Of a DNA stretch of 17,684 nucleotides, positions 1 through 6,500 are shown one piece after another. Source of the stretch: JAABQT01 sp041488375 (lineage in GTDB: Bacteria > Pseudomonadota > Gammaproteobacteria > Burkholderiales > SG8-39). The position numbers and the translations under genes were made by a program. Numbering within the stretch: the stretch's first letter is position 1; the number at the start of each line of letters is the position of its first letter. The stretch is from positions 1 to 17,684 of the forward strand of contig JBGPPD010000035.1 of the NCBI GenBank assembly GCA_041488375.1, read 5' to 3'. The notes below the pieces were generated by a model. It saw only the letters and a program-made list of their open reading frames with translations, was not told the origin of the DNA and made no database searches.

Positions 1-35
1 GCGATCAGGCGCTCGCGGGTTGGCAGGTCGGTCAT
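1..35 (-). CDS. 5' end of an unidentified gene (possibly TetR-family regulator), cut by window edge
   Basis: An ATG on the minus strand at 35-33 opens a frame reading MTDLPTRERLIA before the window ends. It overlaps the stop of the upstream membrane-protein gene in an ATGA arrangement, typical of translational coupling, so it is very likely a real start. The 'TRERLI' opening resembles the first helix of TetR-type regulators, but twelve residues are too few to assign a family. Only the start is well supported. Confidence 0.45.
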   Translation of the reverse strand, partial: MTDLPTRERLI

Positions 36-1219
36 GCGGCAGGCTCCTCGGCGGCGATGTCGCGCAGCGTCATGGTCAGCGTCTGGCCGGCGCGCTCGAA
101 ATGCTCCGCCAGCGCGCGCGGCGCCAGCGCGCGCAGCGCGGCGGGGTCGATGGCGAACGCGCCCACCAGGTCGGCGACGCGGATCGCGCCGGCGTCGCTG
201 GCCAGCAGCCAGGATTCCCCGTCGGTGCGCGCCGTCCAGCCCAGCGCGGCGCAACGCTCCAGCACGCGCTCGCAGCGTTCGGGCATCAGCCCCGCCTGCG
301 CGGCGATACGGCCGACGCCGAGCGCGCCGCGCGCGCGCGCCAGCACCCGCAGCACGCCAAGCGCGTCGAGCAGCTCCCGTCCGGGCGCATCGGCACGCAG
401 CGCGTGTTCGGCGCGCCAGGCCGGCAGCATGGCGGTGAGCGTGGCGCCGAACAGCACCACCACCCAGGACAGGTACAGCCAGATCAGGAAGATCGGAAAC
501 GCGGCAAAGGCGCCGTACACCAGCGCATAGGTGGGGAACTTCGCGACGAACAGCGCGAAACCGCGCTTGGCGATCTCGAACACCACCCCGGCGACGATAC
601 CCCCGGTCAGCGCATGACGCAGCTCGATGCGCCGGAACGGCACCACCAGGTAGAGCATGGTCAGGGCCGCGCAGGTGAACAGGAAAGTGAGCCCGTCCAG
701 CACCGCCTTGGCGAATCCACCCAGATCGAGCATGCCCAGCGAGCTGCCCACCAGGAACGAGGTGATCGACAGGCTGGCGCCGATCAGCACCGGGCCGAGC
801 GAGAGCACCGCCCAGTACACGACCAGGCGCTGCGCGAGGGAGCGCCGGCGCTGCACGCGGAAGATCCGGTTCAGCACCTCGTCGACCGTGAGCATCAGCA
901 TCAGCGCGACGATGGCGAGGAACACGACGCCGACGGTCGTCATGCGCGCAGCGCTGTCGGCGAAAGCGCCGAACTGGCGGGTCACGCGTGCGCTGCCTTC
1001 GGGCAGCAGCTGCCCGGCAACAAAGCGGCTGAGCGCCTCGATGGCGTCGCCGAAGGCGGGAAAGGCGCTCGCCAGGGCGAGCGCCACCGTGATCAGCGGC
1101 ACCAGCGCGAGCAGGGTGGTGAAAGTAAGCGAGCCCGCCGTCTGCAGGCCGCGGTCTTCGTAAAGGCGACGCACCAACGCGAGGAAGAAATCGAGCAGGC
1201 GCCGTGCTGTACGGTGCAT
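32..1219 (-). CDS. YihY/virulence factor BrkB family inner-membrane protein (UPF0761)
   Basis: A 395-residue multi-spanning inner-membrane protein of the YihY/BrkB family, whose biochemical role is not settled. Roughly six hydrophobic segments fill residues 25-275, including the family-typical stretch 'LTFTTLLALVPLITV' near the N-terminus and 'FPIFLIWLYLSWVVVLFGA' near 245-265. A charged 130-residue cytoplasmic C-terminal extension follows, as in many proteobacterial members. I chose the ATG at 1219 (MHRTARRLL) over the in-frame ATG at 1243. The upstream one would overlap the wrbA start and adds eight unconserved-looking residues. The gene is divergent from wrbA, 22 bp away, with a shared near-palindromic -10-like element between them. 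Its TGA overlaps the next minus-strand start (ATGA). No Shine-Dalgarno is visible. Confidence 0.92.
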   Translation of the reverse strand: MHRTARRLLDFFLALVRRLYEDRGLQTAGSLTFTTLLALVPLITVALALASAFPAFGDAIEALSRFVAGQLLPEGSARVTRQFGAFADSAARMTTVGVVFLAIVALMLMLTVDEVLNRIFRVQRRRSLAQRLVVYWAVLSLGPVLIGASLSITSFLVGSSLGMLDLGGFAKAVLDGLTFLFTCAALTMLYLVVPFRRIELRHALTGGIVAGVVFEIAKRGFALFVAKFPTYALVYGAFAAFPIFLIWLYLSWVVVLFGATLTAMLPAWRAEHALRADAPGRELLDALGVLRVLARARGALGVGRIAAQAGLMPERCERVLERCAALGWTARTDGESWLLASDAGAIRVADLVGAFAIDPAALRALAPRALAEHFERAGQTLTMTLRDIAAEEPAA

Positions 1220-1226
1220 CGGGCTC

Positions 1227-1235
1227 GTATGATAC
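1227..1235. promoter_or_regulatory. Near-palindromic -10 element between yihY and wrbA (candidate bidirectional promoter)
   Basis: GTATGATAC reads as TATGAT on the plus strand (1228-1233) and TATCAT on the minus strand (1234-1229), each five of six matches to the sigma70 -10 consensus. It lies midway in the 22-bp gap. Transcription would start about 7 nt on either side, within 2-3 nt of both start codons, so both mRNAs would be leaderless or nearly so. This agrees with the lack of a Shine-Dalgarno before either gene. I see no good -35 on either side, which limits confidence. Confidence 0.4.
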
Positions 1236-1241
1236 AGGCCC

Positions 1242-1835
1242 ATGGCGCAGATCCTGATCCTGTACTACAGCGTCGGCGGCTCGGTGCGGCGCATGGCGGA
1301 ACTCGTCGCCGAGGGCGTGGAGCGCGTGCCCGGGGCGGAGGCGAAGCTGCGCACCGTGCCGAAAGTCGCGCCGGTCACGCAGGTCGCTGCGGCTGCGGTG
1401 CCACCCGAGGGCGCACCCTACTGCGAGCTGCAGGACCTGGAGTCCTGCGCCGGGCTGGCGCTCGGCAGCCCGACGCGCTTCGGCAACATGGCGGCGCCGC
1501 TGAAACATTTCCTGGACGGCACGGGCGCGCTTTGGCTGAACGGTGCTCTCGCAGGCAAACCGGCCTGCGTATTCACCTCCACCGCGAGCCTGCACGGCGG
1601 GCAGGAGACGACCCTGGTGTCCATGATGCTGCCGCTCCTGCATCACGGCATGCTGATCGTGGGCCTGCCCTACACGCAGGCAGAGCTGAACGCGACGCGC
1701 ACCGGCGGTACGCCCTATGGCCCGAGCCACTTCGCCGGCGTGGCAGACGACCAGCCGGTGACCGATGCCGAGCGCGCGCTGTGCATTGCGCAGGGCAAGC
1801 GCCTGGCGGAGATTGCACTGAAGCTCAAGGGATAG
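1242..1835 (+). CDS. wrbA: NAD(P)H:quinone oxidoreductase, WrbA family flavodoxin-like protein
   Basis: A 197-residue FMN-dependent quinone reductase of the WrbA family, which carries out two-electron reduction of quinones with NAD(P)H and is thought to limit oxidative stress. It is a soluble tetramer in characterised members. The flavodoxin phosphate-binding loop is seen at residues 8-14 (YYSVGGS). The family signatures 'GSPTRFGNM' (about 78-86), 'FTSTASLHGGQETT' (about 110-123), 'LLHHGM' and 'GGTPYGPSH' follow in the usual order, and length is typical. The ATG is the only sensible start; it abuts the -10-like element and has no clear Shine-Dalgarno. It is the first gene of a tight plus-strand cluster, with the MoaD-like gene 8 nt downstream. 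Confidence 0.95.
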   Translation: MAQILILYYSVGGSVRRMAELVAEGVERVPGAEAKLRTVPKVAPVTQVAAAAVPPEGAPYCELQDLESCAGLALGSPTRFGNMAAPLKHFLDGTGALWLNGALAGKPACVFTSTASLHGGQETTLVSMMLPLLHHGMLIVGLPYTQAELNATRTGGTPYGPSHFAGVADDQPVTDAERALCIAQGKRLAEIALKLKG

Positions 1836-1843
1836 GCATCGCC

Positions 1844-2113
1844 ATGCCGCGCGTCGTCTTCACCTCCAACCTGCAGCGCCACGTGAGCTGCCCGGAAACG
1901 CAGGTGGCGGCGGGCACGGTGCGCAGCGCGCTCGCGCAGGTGTTCGCCATGCAGCCGCAGGCGCGCGGCTACGTGCTCGACGAGCAGGGCCACCTGCGCA
2001 AGCACGTCGTGGTCTTCGTCGACGGCCGGCGCGTGCGCGACCGCGAAAAGCTGGACGACCCGGTGCACGACTCGAGCGAGGTCTACGTGATGCAGGCTCT
2101 GACGGGAGGCTGA
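1844..2113 (+). CDS. MoaD/ThiS-like beta-grasp (ubiquitin-like) protein ending in Gly-Gly
   Basis: An 89-residue protein with the look of a MoaD/ThiS sulfur-carrier fold: strand 'RVVFTSNLQRHV', the helix-forming 'GTVRSALAQVFAMQP', then 'HVVVFVDGRRVRD' and 'SSEVYVMQALTGG'. The C-terminus is Gly-Gly immediately before the stop, the group that MoaD/ThiS and ubiquitin-like proteins use for adenylation and thiocarboxylation or conjugation. No E1-like (MoeB/ThiF), MoaE or ThiG gene lies nearby, so a role in molybdopterin or thiazole synthesis is not supported by context. The next gene, a beta-propeller protein, starts 2 nt after the stop, so the two are surely co-transcribed and probably coupled. 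The start ATG follows a weak purine-rich stretch 8 nt after wrbA. The fold call is good; the biological role is unknown. Confidence 0.85.
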   Translation: MPRVVFTSNLQRHVSCPETQVAAGTVRSALAQVFAMQPQARGYVLDEQGHLRKHVVVFVDGRRVRDREKLDDPVHDSSEVYVMQALTGG

Positions 2114-2115
2114 GG

Positions 2116-3174
2116 ATGAAACTCTATGTCGGCACGAAGAAAGGCCTGTTCGTCGTCACCGAAGCCGGGATCGGCAAGCCGCATTTCCTCGGCGACCCGG
2201 TGAGCATGGTGCTGCCGGACCCGCGCGACGGGACGCTCTACGCCGCCCTCAACCTCGGACATTTCGGCGTGAAGCTGCGCCGCTCCGCGGACGGCGGCGC
2301 GAGTTGGGAAGAAGTCGCCGCGCCGGAGTATCCGCCGCAGCCCGCGGATTCCAAGGACAAGACGCCCTGGAAGCTGGTGCTGCTCTGGTCGCTGGAATCG
2401 GGCGGCGATTGCCTATGGGCGGGAACCATCCCGGGCGGCTTGTTCCAATCGAAGGACCGCGGCGCGAGCTGGAAGCTCGTGGAGGGCCTGTGGAACCGGC
2501 CCGAGCGCGCCGATTGGGCGGGCGGCGGCTACGATCACCCTGGCATCCATTCCATCGCCGTCGATCGGCGCGACGCGCGGCGCATCACCGTGGCCATTTC
2601 CACCGGCGGCGCCTGGCAGACAAGGGACGGTGGCGATAGCTGGGCGATCGCCGCGCAGGGCATGTATGCGGAGTACATGCCGCCGGAGAAGAAATTCGAA
2701 CAGAACGTCCAGGACATCCACCGGCTCGTGCAATGCGCCGCGCGGCCCGAGGGGATGTGGGCGCAGCACCACAACGGCGTTTTCCGCTCCACCGACGGCG
2801 CGAAGAGCTGGCAGGACGTCACCGCGATCCAACCAGCCAAATTCGGCTTCGCGGTGGCCGTGCATCCGAAGGATCCCGATGTCGCCTGGTTCGTGCCGGC
2901 GATGAAGGACGAATGCCGCGTGCCAGTGGACGCGAAGCTGGTTGTTGCGCGCACGCGCGACGGCGGCAGGAGCTTTCAGGTACTGCGCAAGGGTCTGCCG
3001 CAGGAGCACGCCTACGACCTCGTCTACCGCCACGGACTCGACGTGGACGACACGGGCAATCGCCTCGCTTTCGGCTCCACCACTGGGGGCCTGTGGCTCT
3101 CCGCAGACCAGGGCGATTCCTGGCGCTGCCTGTCCACGCAACTGCCGCCCATCCATTGCGTGCGCTTCGGCTAG
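2116..3174 (+). CDS. WD40/YVTN/BNR-like beta-propeller protein with six Asp-boxes (sialidase-superfamily fold)
   Basis: A 352-residue protein built from BNR/Asp-box repeats (S/T-x-D-x-G-x-[ST]-W/F). I see six: residues 57-64 (SADGGASW), 112-119, 169-176, 225-232, 280-287 and 329-336. Such spacing fits a six- or seven-bladed propeller. Databases often call this group exo-alpha-sialidase-like, but I find no FRIP motif and no clear catalytic arginine triad, so sialidase activity should not be assumed. There is no signal peptide (MKLYVGTKKGLFVV is the first blade strand), so it is probably cytoplasmic. A good Shine-Dalgarno overlaps the end of the MoaD-like gene, 2 nt upstream. The intimate pairing with that gene suggests a shared function. 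Its 3' end overlaps the DUF2069 gene. Confidence 0.88.
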   Translation: MKLYVGTKKGLFVVTEAGIGKPHFLGDPVSMVLPDPRDGTLYAALNLGHFGVKLRRSADGGASWEEVAAPEYPPQPADSKDKTPWKLVLLWSLESGGDCLWAGTIPGGLFQSKDRGASWKLVEGLWNRPERADWAGGGYDHPGIHSIAVDRRDARRITVAISTGGAWQTRDGGDSWAIAAQGMYAEYMPPEKKFEQNVQDIHRLVQCAARPEGMWAQHHNGVFRSTDGAKSWQDVTAIQPAKFGFAVAVHPKDPDVAWFVPAMKDECRVPVDAKLVVARTRDGGRSFQVLRKGLPQEHAYDLVYRHGLDVDDTGNRLAFGSTTGGLWLSADQGDSWRCLSTQLPPIHCVRFG

Positions 3175-3494
3175 TCGCCTCGGGCAGCCTGATCGGGCTG
3201 CTGTTGCTCTGCCTCGCCTGGGAAATGTGGCTCGCGCCGCTCAGACCCGGCGGCTCGCTTCTCGCGCTGAAGGCGTTGCCGCTGTCGCTGGCGATTCCCG
3301 GGGTCCTTAGCGGCCGGCGCTACACCTACCAGTGGTCCTCGATGCTGATCCTCGCCTACTTCGCGGAAGGCGTGGCGCGCGCCTGGAGCGAGCGCGGCGC
3401 GTCGCAGTGGCTCGCCGCCGCGGAAATCGTGCTCAGCCTCGCCTTCTTTGCTTCGGCGGTGGCGTACGCGCGGCTGACTCGAGCAGCCGCTTAG
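3156..3494 (+). CDS. DUF2069 family small inner-membrane protein
   Basis: A 112-residue membrane protein matching the DUF2069 pattern 'WEMWLAPLRPGGS ... LKALPL ... GRRYTYQWSSMLILAYFAEG'. Four hydrophobic helices sit at about 5-25, 35-52, 57-73 and 85-106. Function is unknown. No ATG or GTG lies in frame near the expected N-terminus. I chose TTG at 3156, giving MRALRLVASG and a family-typical length, with a 19-nt overlap of the beta-propeller gene; a later CTG is the only alternative. The overlap suggests translational coupling and co-transcription with the wrbA cluster. It converges on psiE, with 9 nt between the stop codons. The start is less certain than the gene. Confidence 0.82.
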   Translation: MRALRLVASGSLIGLLLLCLAWEMWLAPLRPGGSLLALKALPLSLAIPGVLSGRRYTYQWSSMLILAYFAEGVARAWSERGASQWLAAAEIVLSLAFFASAVAYARLTRAAA

Positions 3495-3503
3495 CCCGCG
3501 CCG

Positions 3504-3950
3504 TCACACGCGGTCGGAAGCGGGCGCCGAGGGATAGCGCGCCGAACCGTAGCGCACCACCAGGTTCGCCAGCGCGAGCAGCAGGATCGCGCCCGAAACC
3601 ATGACGATGCCCCAATCCAGGCGATGGTGCGCCTGGATGTCGCCGATCAGCAGACGCACCAGTGCCGTGATTGCGACATAGATCAGAAAACGCACCGGCA
3701 TGTGATTGGTCTTGAAGTAGATGCCGATCATCGCGCCCAGCTCGAGATAGATGAATAGCAACAGGATGTCCTCGATCGACGCGTGGCCCTTGCCCGCCAT
3801 GTCGATGAAGGCGAACACCGCCGACCAGACGATGGCGCCGCCGATTGCGAACAGCGCGGCGTAGTGGAAGGCATCCACCAGCAGGCTGCCGGCCACCTCG
3901 GCGAGGCGATTGACCTGCTCGTGCAGCTTGCTCATTTTTTGCGTCGGCAT
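3504..3950 (-). CDS. psiE: PsiE family (phosphate-starvation-inducible) inner-membrane protein
   Basis: A 148-residue protein with four membrane helices (about 28-50, 60-79, 86-104, 112-133) and the PsiE-family core 'SIEDILLLFIYLELGAMIG' followed by 'IYFKTNHMPVRFLIYVAITALVRLLI'. E. coli psiE is induced by phosphate starvation, but its molecular role is unknown. I prefer the first ATG (MPTQKMSK). It sits 3 nt after a run of nine G that acts as the only Shine-Dalgarno-like element; Met6 has no ribosome site. The gene lies 22 nt downstream of leuA on the same strand with no terminator visible, so read-through from leuA is likely. No Pho box can be seen in that 22-nt gap. Confidence 0.85.
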   Translation of the reverse strand: MPTQKMSKLHEQVNRLAEVAGSLLVDAFHYAALFAIGGAIVWSAVFAFIDMAGKGHASIEDILLLFIYLELGAMIGIYFKTNHMPVRFLIYVAITALVRLLIGDIQAHHRLDWGIVMVSGAILLLALANLVVRYGSARYPSAPASDRV

Positions 3951-3953
3951 GCG

Positions 3954-3962
3954 CCCCCCCCC
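3954..3962 (-). promoter_or_regulatory. G9 homopolymer forming the psiE ribosome-binding site
   Basis: Nine consecutive C on the plus strand read as G9 on the minus strand, ending 3 nt before the psiE ATG and 10 nt after the leuA stop. It is the only anti-16S-complementary sequence before psiE. Homopolymers of this length are prone to slipped-strand length change, which here would alter ribosome-site spacing rather than reading frame. Confidence 0.6.
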
Positions 3963-3972
3963 TGTTCGCCGG

Positions 3973-5520
3973 TTAGAGCTGGTGCTGCGGATTGACCCGC
4001 TCCACCTTGCTCCACAGCTTGTTCAGCGCACTGATGTAGGCCTTGGCCGAAGCCACGATGATGTCGGTGTCCGCGCCGACGCCATTCACGATGCGCCCGC
4101 CCTTGGACAGCCGCACCGTCACCTCGCCCTGCGATTCCGTGCCCTGCGTCACCGCGTTCACCGAGTAGAGCAGCAACTCCGCCCCGCTCTTGGCCAACGA
4201 CTCGATGGCCTTGAACGTGGCGTCCACCGGTCCGTCGCCCTGGGACTCGGACTTCTTCTCCTTGCCGGCTTCGGCCATTACGATCTTCGCATGCGGCTTC
4301 TCGCCCATGCCGCTCGCCTGGCTCATGGTCACCAGTTGCCAGTGCTCGTCCTTCGCGAATCCCGCTTCCTGCGACACCAGCGCCTGTAGGTCCTCGTCGA
4401 AGATCTCCGACTTCTTGTCCGCCAGGTCCTTGAAACGCTGGAAGGCCTTGTTGTACGCGTCTTCGTTGTCCAGCTCGATCCCCAGTTCCTTCAACCGCTG
4501 GCGGAACGCCGTGCGCCCGGAAAGCTTGCCCAGCACGATCTTGTTGGTGGACCAGCCCACGTCTTCCGCGGTCATGATTTCGTAGGTTTCGCGCGCCTTG
4601 AGCACCCCGTCCTGGTGGATGCCGGAGGCGTGCGCGAAGGCGTTGGCCCCCACCACCGCCTTGTTCGGCTGCACCACGAAGCCGGTGATCTGCGACACCA
4701 GGCGCGAGGTGGGCACGATCTGCGTCGCGTCGATGCGCGTCTCCAGGCCGAAGAAGTCCTTGCGCGTGCGCAAGGCCATCACCACTTCCTCGAGCGACGT
4801 GTTGCCCGCGCGCTCGCCCAGGCCGTTGATGGTGCATTCGATCTGGCGCGCGCCGCCGATCATCACCGCGGCGAGCGAATTGGCCACCGCCATGCCCAGA
4901 TCGTTGTGGCAGTGCACGCTCCACACCGCCTTGTCGGAATTGGGCACGCGCTCGCGCAGCGAGCGGATCATCTCGCCGAACTGCTTGGGCACCGCGTAGC
5001 CGACGGTGTCCGGGATGTTGATGGTGGTGGCGCCCTCCTTGATCACCGCCTCCAGCACGCGGCAGAGGAAATCCGGATCGGAGCGGCTGGCGTCCTCGGG
5101 CGAGAACTCGACGTCGGGACAGGCGTTCTTCGCGTAGCGCACCGAGAGCTTCGCCTGCTCGAACACCTGCTCGGGCGTCATGCGCAGCTTCTTTTCCATG
5201 TGCAGCGCGCTGGTGGCGATGAAGGTATGCACGCGCCAGCTCTTCGCCCCCTTGAGCGCGTCGATGCCGCGCTGGATGTCGCGGTCGTTGGCGCGGCACA
5301 GGCCGGCCACCGTCGAGTCCTTGACCACGTTGGCGATGGCGCGCACTGCCTCGAAGTCGCCGTTGGAGGACGCGGGAAAGCCGGCCTCGATCACGTCGAC
5401 GCGCATGCGCTCCAGCGCGCGGGCGATGCGCAGCTTCTCGTCCCTGGTCATGGACGCTCCCGGACTCTGCTCGCCGTCGCGCATGGTGGTGTCGAAAATG
5501 ATCAATTGGCCTTGGTTCAT
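3973..5520 (-). CDS. leuA: 2-isopropylmalate synthase (LeuA type)
   Basis: A 515-residue enzyme condensing acetyl-CoA with 2-ketoisovalerate, the first committed step of leucine synthesis. The DRE-TIM metallolyase signature lies at residues 9-22 (FDTTMRDGEQSPGA), with metal-binding H203 and H205 in 'VHCHNDLGMA' and the 'NGLGERAGN' motif near 232-240. The C-terminal LeuA dimer domain, which binds leucine for feedback inhibition in this family, is complete (about 385-510, including 'GGRIVNGVGADTDIIVASA'). Length is normal. The ATG has a GAGGA ribosome site 7 nt upstream. A 197-bp gap separates it from pssA and holds its own strong promoter, a leucine-rich leader ORF and competing hairpins. Expression is therefore probably partly independent of the ilv-psd-pssA transcript. 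Confidence 0.97.
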   Translation of the reverse strand: MNQGQLIIFDTTMRDGEQSPGASMTRDEKLRIARALERMRVDVIEAGFPASSNGDFEAVRAIANVVKDSTVAGLCRANDRDIQRGIDALKGAKSWRVHTFIATSALHMEKKLRMTPEQVFEQAKLSVRYAKNACPDVEFSPEDASRSDPDFLCRVLEAVIKEGATTINIPDTVGYAVPKQFGEMIRSLRERVPNSDKAVWSVHCHNDLGMAVANSLAAVMIGGARQIECTINGLGERAGNTSLEEVVMALRTRKDFFGLETRIDATQIVPTSRLVSQITGFVVQPNKAVVGANAFAHASGIHQDGVLKARETYEIMTAEDVGWSTNKIVLGKLSGRTAFRQRLKELGIELDNEDAYNKAFQRFKDLADKKSEIFDEDLQALVSQEAGFAKDEHWQLVTMSQASGMGEKPHAKIVMAEAGKEKKSESQGDGPVDATFKAIESLAKSGAELLLYSVNAVTQGTESQGEVTVRLSKGGRIVNGVGADTDIIVASAKAYISALNKLWSKVERVNPQHQL

Positions 5521-5558
5521 GGTCTGGTCCTCGTGGCTATGGATGGACTGGTCCCTGT

Positions 5559-5573
5559 CCGCCTTGTGGGCGG
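5559..5573 (-). promoter_or_regulatory. Hairpin in leuA leader with a mutually exclusive alternative pairing
   Basis: On the minus strand CCGCC (5573-5569) and GGCGG (5563-5559) form a five-pair stem with a 5-nt loop, 38 nt before the leuA start. The left arm lies within GCCGCCCA (5574-5567), an exact 8-nt complement of TGGGCGGC (5636-5629) in the leader ORF. The two pairings cannot form together. No U-run follows the hairpin, so it does not look like an intrinsic terminator; any control would be Rho-dependent or translational. Confidence 0.35.
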
Positions 5574-5598
5574 CACGGGCACTACCGGATTGTGGGGT

Positions 5599-5685
5599 TT
5601 AGTTTGTGCGCGCGGGGCGCAGCAGCGGGCCGCCCAGCGCGAGGAGCGCCAGGGAGAGGAGAGCGGCGAGAATGACCTGATGCAT
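5599..5685 (-). CDS. Candidate leucine-rich leader/small-membrane ORF upstream of leuA (28 aa)
   Basis: ATG at 5685 opens 28 codons ending in TAA: MHQVILAALLSLALLALGG then PLLRPARTN. Nine of 28 residues are leucine (five CTC, four CTG), at positions 6, 9, 10, 12, 14, 15, 17, 21 and 22. The ATG coincides with the transcription start predicted from the promoter just upstream, so it could be translated as a leaderless message. The stop is 78 nt before leuA. Two readings are possible: a leucine-sensing leader peptide, or a tiny single-span membrane peptide with a basic tail. Against the first, the Leu codons are common ones and interspersed with Ala. Coding status is inferred from position and composition only. 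Confidence 0.4.
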   Translation of the reverse strand: MHQVILAALLSLALLALGGPLLRPARTN

Positions 5686-5691
5686 GCGGGC

Positions 5692-5721
5692 ACTATAGCC
5701 CGCGCCGCGCGCGGCCGTCAA
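5692..5721 (-). promoter_or_regulatory. Strong sigma70-type promoter for leuA, overlapping the pssA stop codon
   Basis: On the minus strand, TTGACG (5721-5716; five of six consensus matches) is followed by an 18-nt all-G+C spacer and TATAGT (5697-5692; five of six). The -35 overlaps the pssA TGA at 5720-5718. The -10 lies in the loop of a perfect 6-bp inverted repeat, GCGGGC (5703-5698) and GCCCGC (5691-5686). The predicted start is near 5685, giving a leader of about 165 nt before leuA. Confidence 0.72.
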
Positions 5722-6500
5722 GGACGCGGCTTGGCGCGCTTGCCCAGGGCCCACAGCACGTAACCCGAAAGGCCGTAGGCGCAGAACAGCAGGAACAGCA
5801 CGATCGGCGGATCGGAGGACACCAGCACGAAGCCGAGCACGATCAGCAGCAGCGCCCAGAACGGGACGCTTTTCCTGAAATTGAGGTCCTTGAAGCTGTA
5901 GAACGGCACGTTGGACACCATGGTCAGTCCGCCATACAGCGCGAGGAACGCCGCCACCCATTGCAGGCCCCAGTCGTCCAGCGGGATCTTGTTGTCGTGG
6001 GCGAGCCACACGAAACCCGCCACCAGCGCGGCCGCCGCCGGGCTCGGCAGCCCCTGGAAATAGCGCTTGTCCACCACGTCGATCATCACGTTGAAGCGCG
6101 CCAGGCGCAGGGCGGCGCCTGCGCAGTAGACAAAGGCCGCGATCCAGCCGAAGCGGTCCAGGTCCTTCAGCGCCCATTCGTAGAGCACCAGCGCTGGAGC
6201 GGCGCCGAAGGACACCATGTCCGAAAGGCTATCGTATTCGGCGCCGAATTCGCTTTGCGTGCGCGTCAGGCGCGCCACCCGCCCGTCCAGGCCGTCCAGC
6301 AACCCGGCCACGAAGATGGCGATCGCCGATTCGTCGAAGCGGCCGTTCATCGCCTGCACGATGGCGTAGAAGCCCGCGAACAGCGCCGCGGTGGTGAACA
6401 GGTTGGGCAGCAGGTAGATGCCGCGCCGGCGCAGCGCGCCGCCGCGCGGCGGCAACAGGCCCGGCAGGTACTCCTGCTTCTGGTCGCGCCGGTCAGCCAT
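5718..6500 (-). CDS. pssA: CDP-diacylglycerol--serine O-phosphatidyltransferase
   Basis: A 260-residue integral membrane enzyme making phosphatidylserine from CDP-diacylglycerol and serine. The CDP-alcohol phosphatidyltransferase signature D-x2-D-G-x2-A-R-x8-G-x3-D-x3-D is complete at residues 69-94 (D69, D72, G73, A76, R77, G86, D90, D94). The sequence 'YLLPNLFTTAALFAGFYAI' before it and several later hydrophobic segments fit the PssA membrane type, not the soluble E. coli type. Its start overlaps the psd stop by 8 nt, so the two successive enzymes of phosphatidylethanolamine synthesis are translationally coupled. Transcription probably comes from the ilv genes upstream. Its stop codon is part of the leuA -35 element. 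Confidence 0.95.
   Translation of the reverse strand: MADRRDQKQEYLPGLLPPRGGALRRRGIYLLPNLFTTAALFAGFYAIVQAMNGRFDESAIAIFVAGLLDGLDGRVARLTRTQSEFGAEYDSLSDMVSFGAAPALVLYEWALKDLDRFGWIAAFVYCAGAALRLARFNVMIDVVDKRYFQGLPSPAAAALVAGFVWLAHDNKIPLDDWGLQWVAAFLALYGGLTMVSNVPFYSFKDLNFRKSVPFWALLLIVLGFVLVSSDPPIVLFLLFCAYGLSGYVLWALGKRAKPRP

Noticed and set aside
20..1836. A very long open plus-strand frame (697 codons to 2113) running antisense to the YihY gene
   Set aside because: Its first 600 codons are Arg/Gln/His-rich low-complexity translation opposite a clear membrane-protein gene and out of frame with wrbA, as expected in GC-rich DNA. Only its last 89 codons (1844-2113) are a real gene.
2116..3174. Calling the beta-propeller protein an exo-alpha-sialidase
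   Set aside because: Asp-boxes are a structural repeat found in many non-sialidases. No FRIP motif or arginine triad is visible, and there is no signal peptide.
3495..3513. CCGCG/CGCGG stem between the DUF2069 and psiE stops as a bidirectional terminator
   Set aside because: A five-pair stem with an 8-nt loop and no T-run on either side is too weak to call an intrinsic terminator in this base composition.
4615..5763. A 382-codon plus-strand frame opposite leuA and its leader
   Set aside because: Antisense shadow of leuA, with no recognisable domain and a His/Ala/Arg-rich composition.
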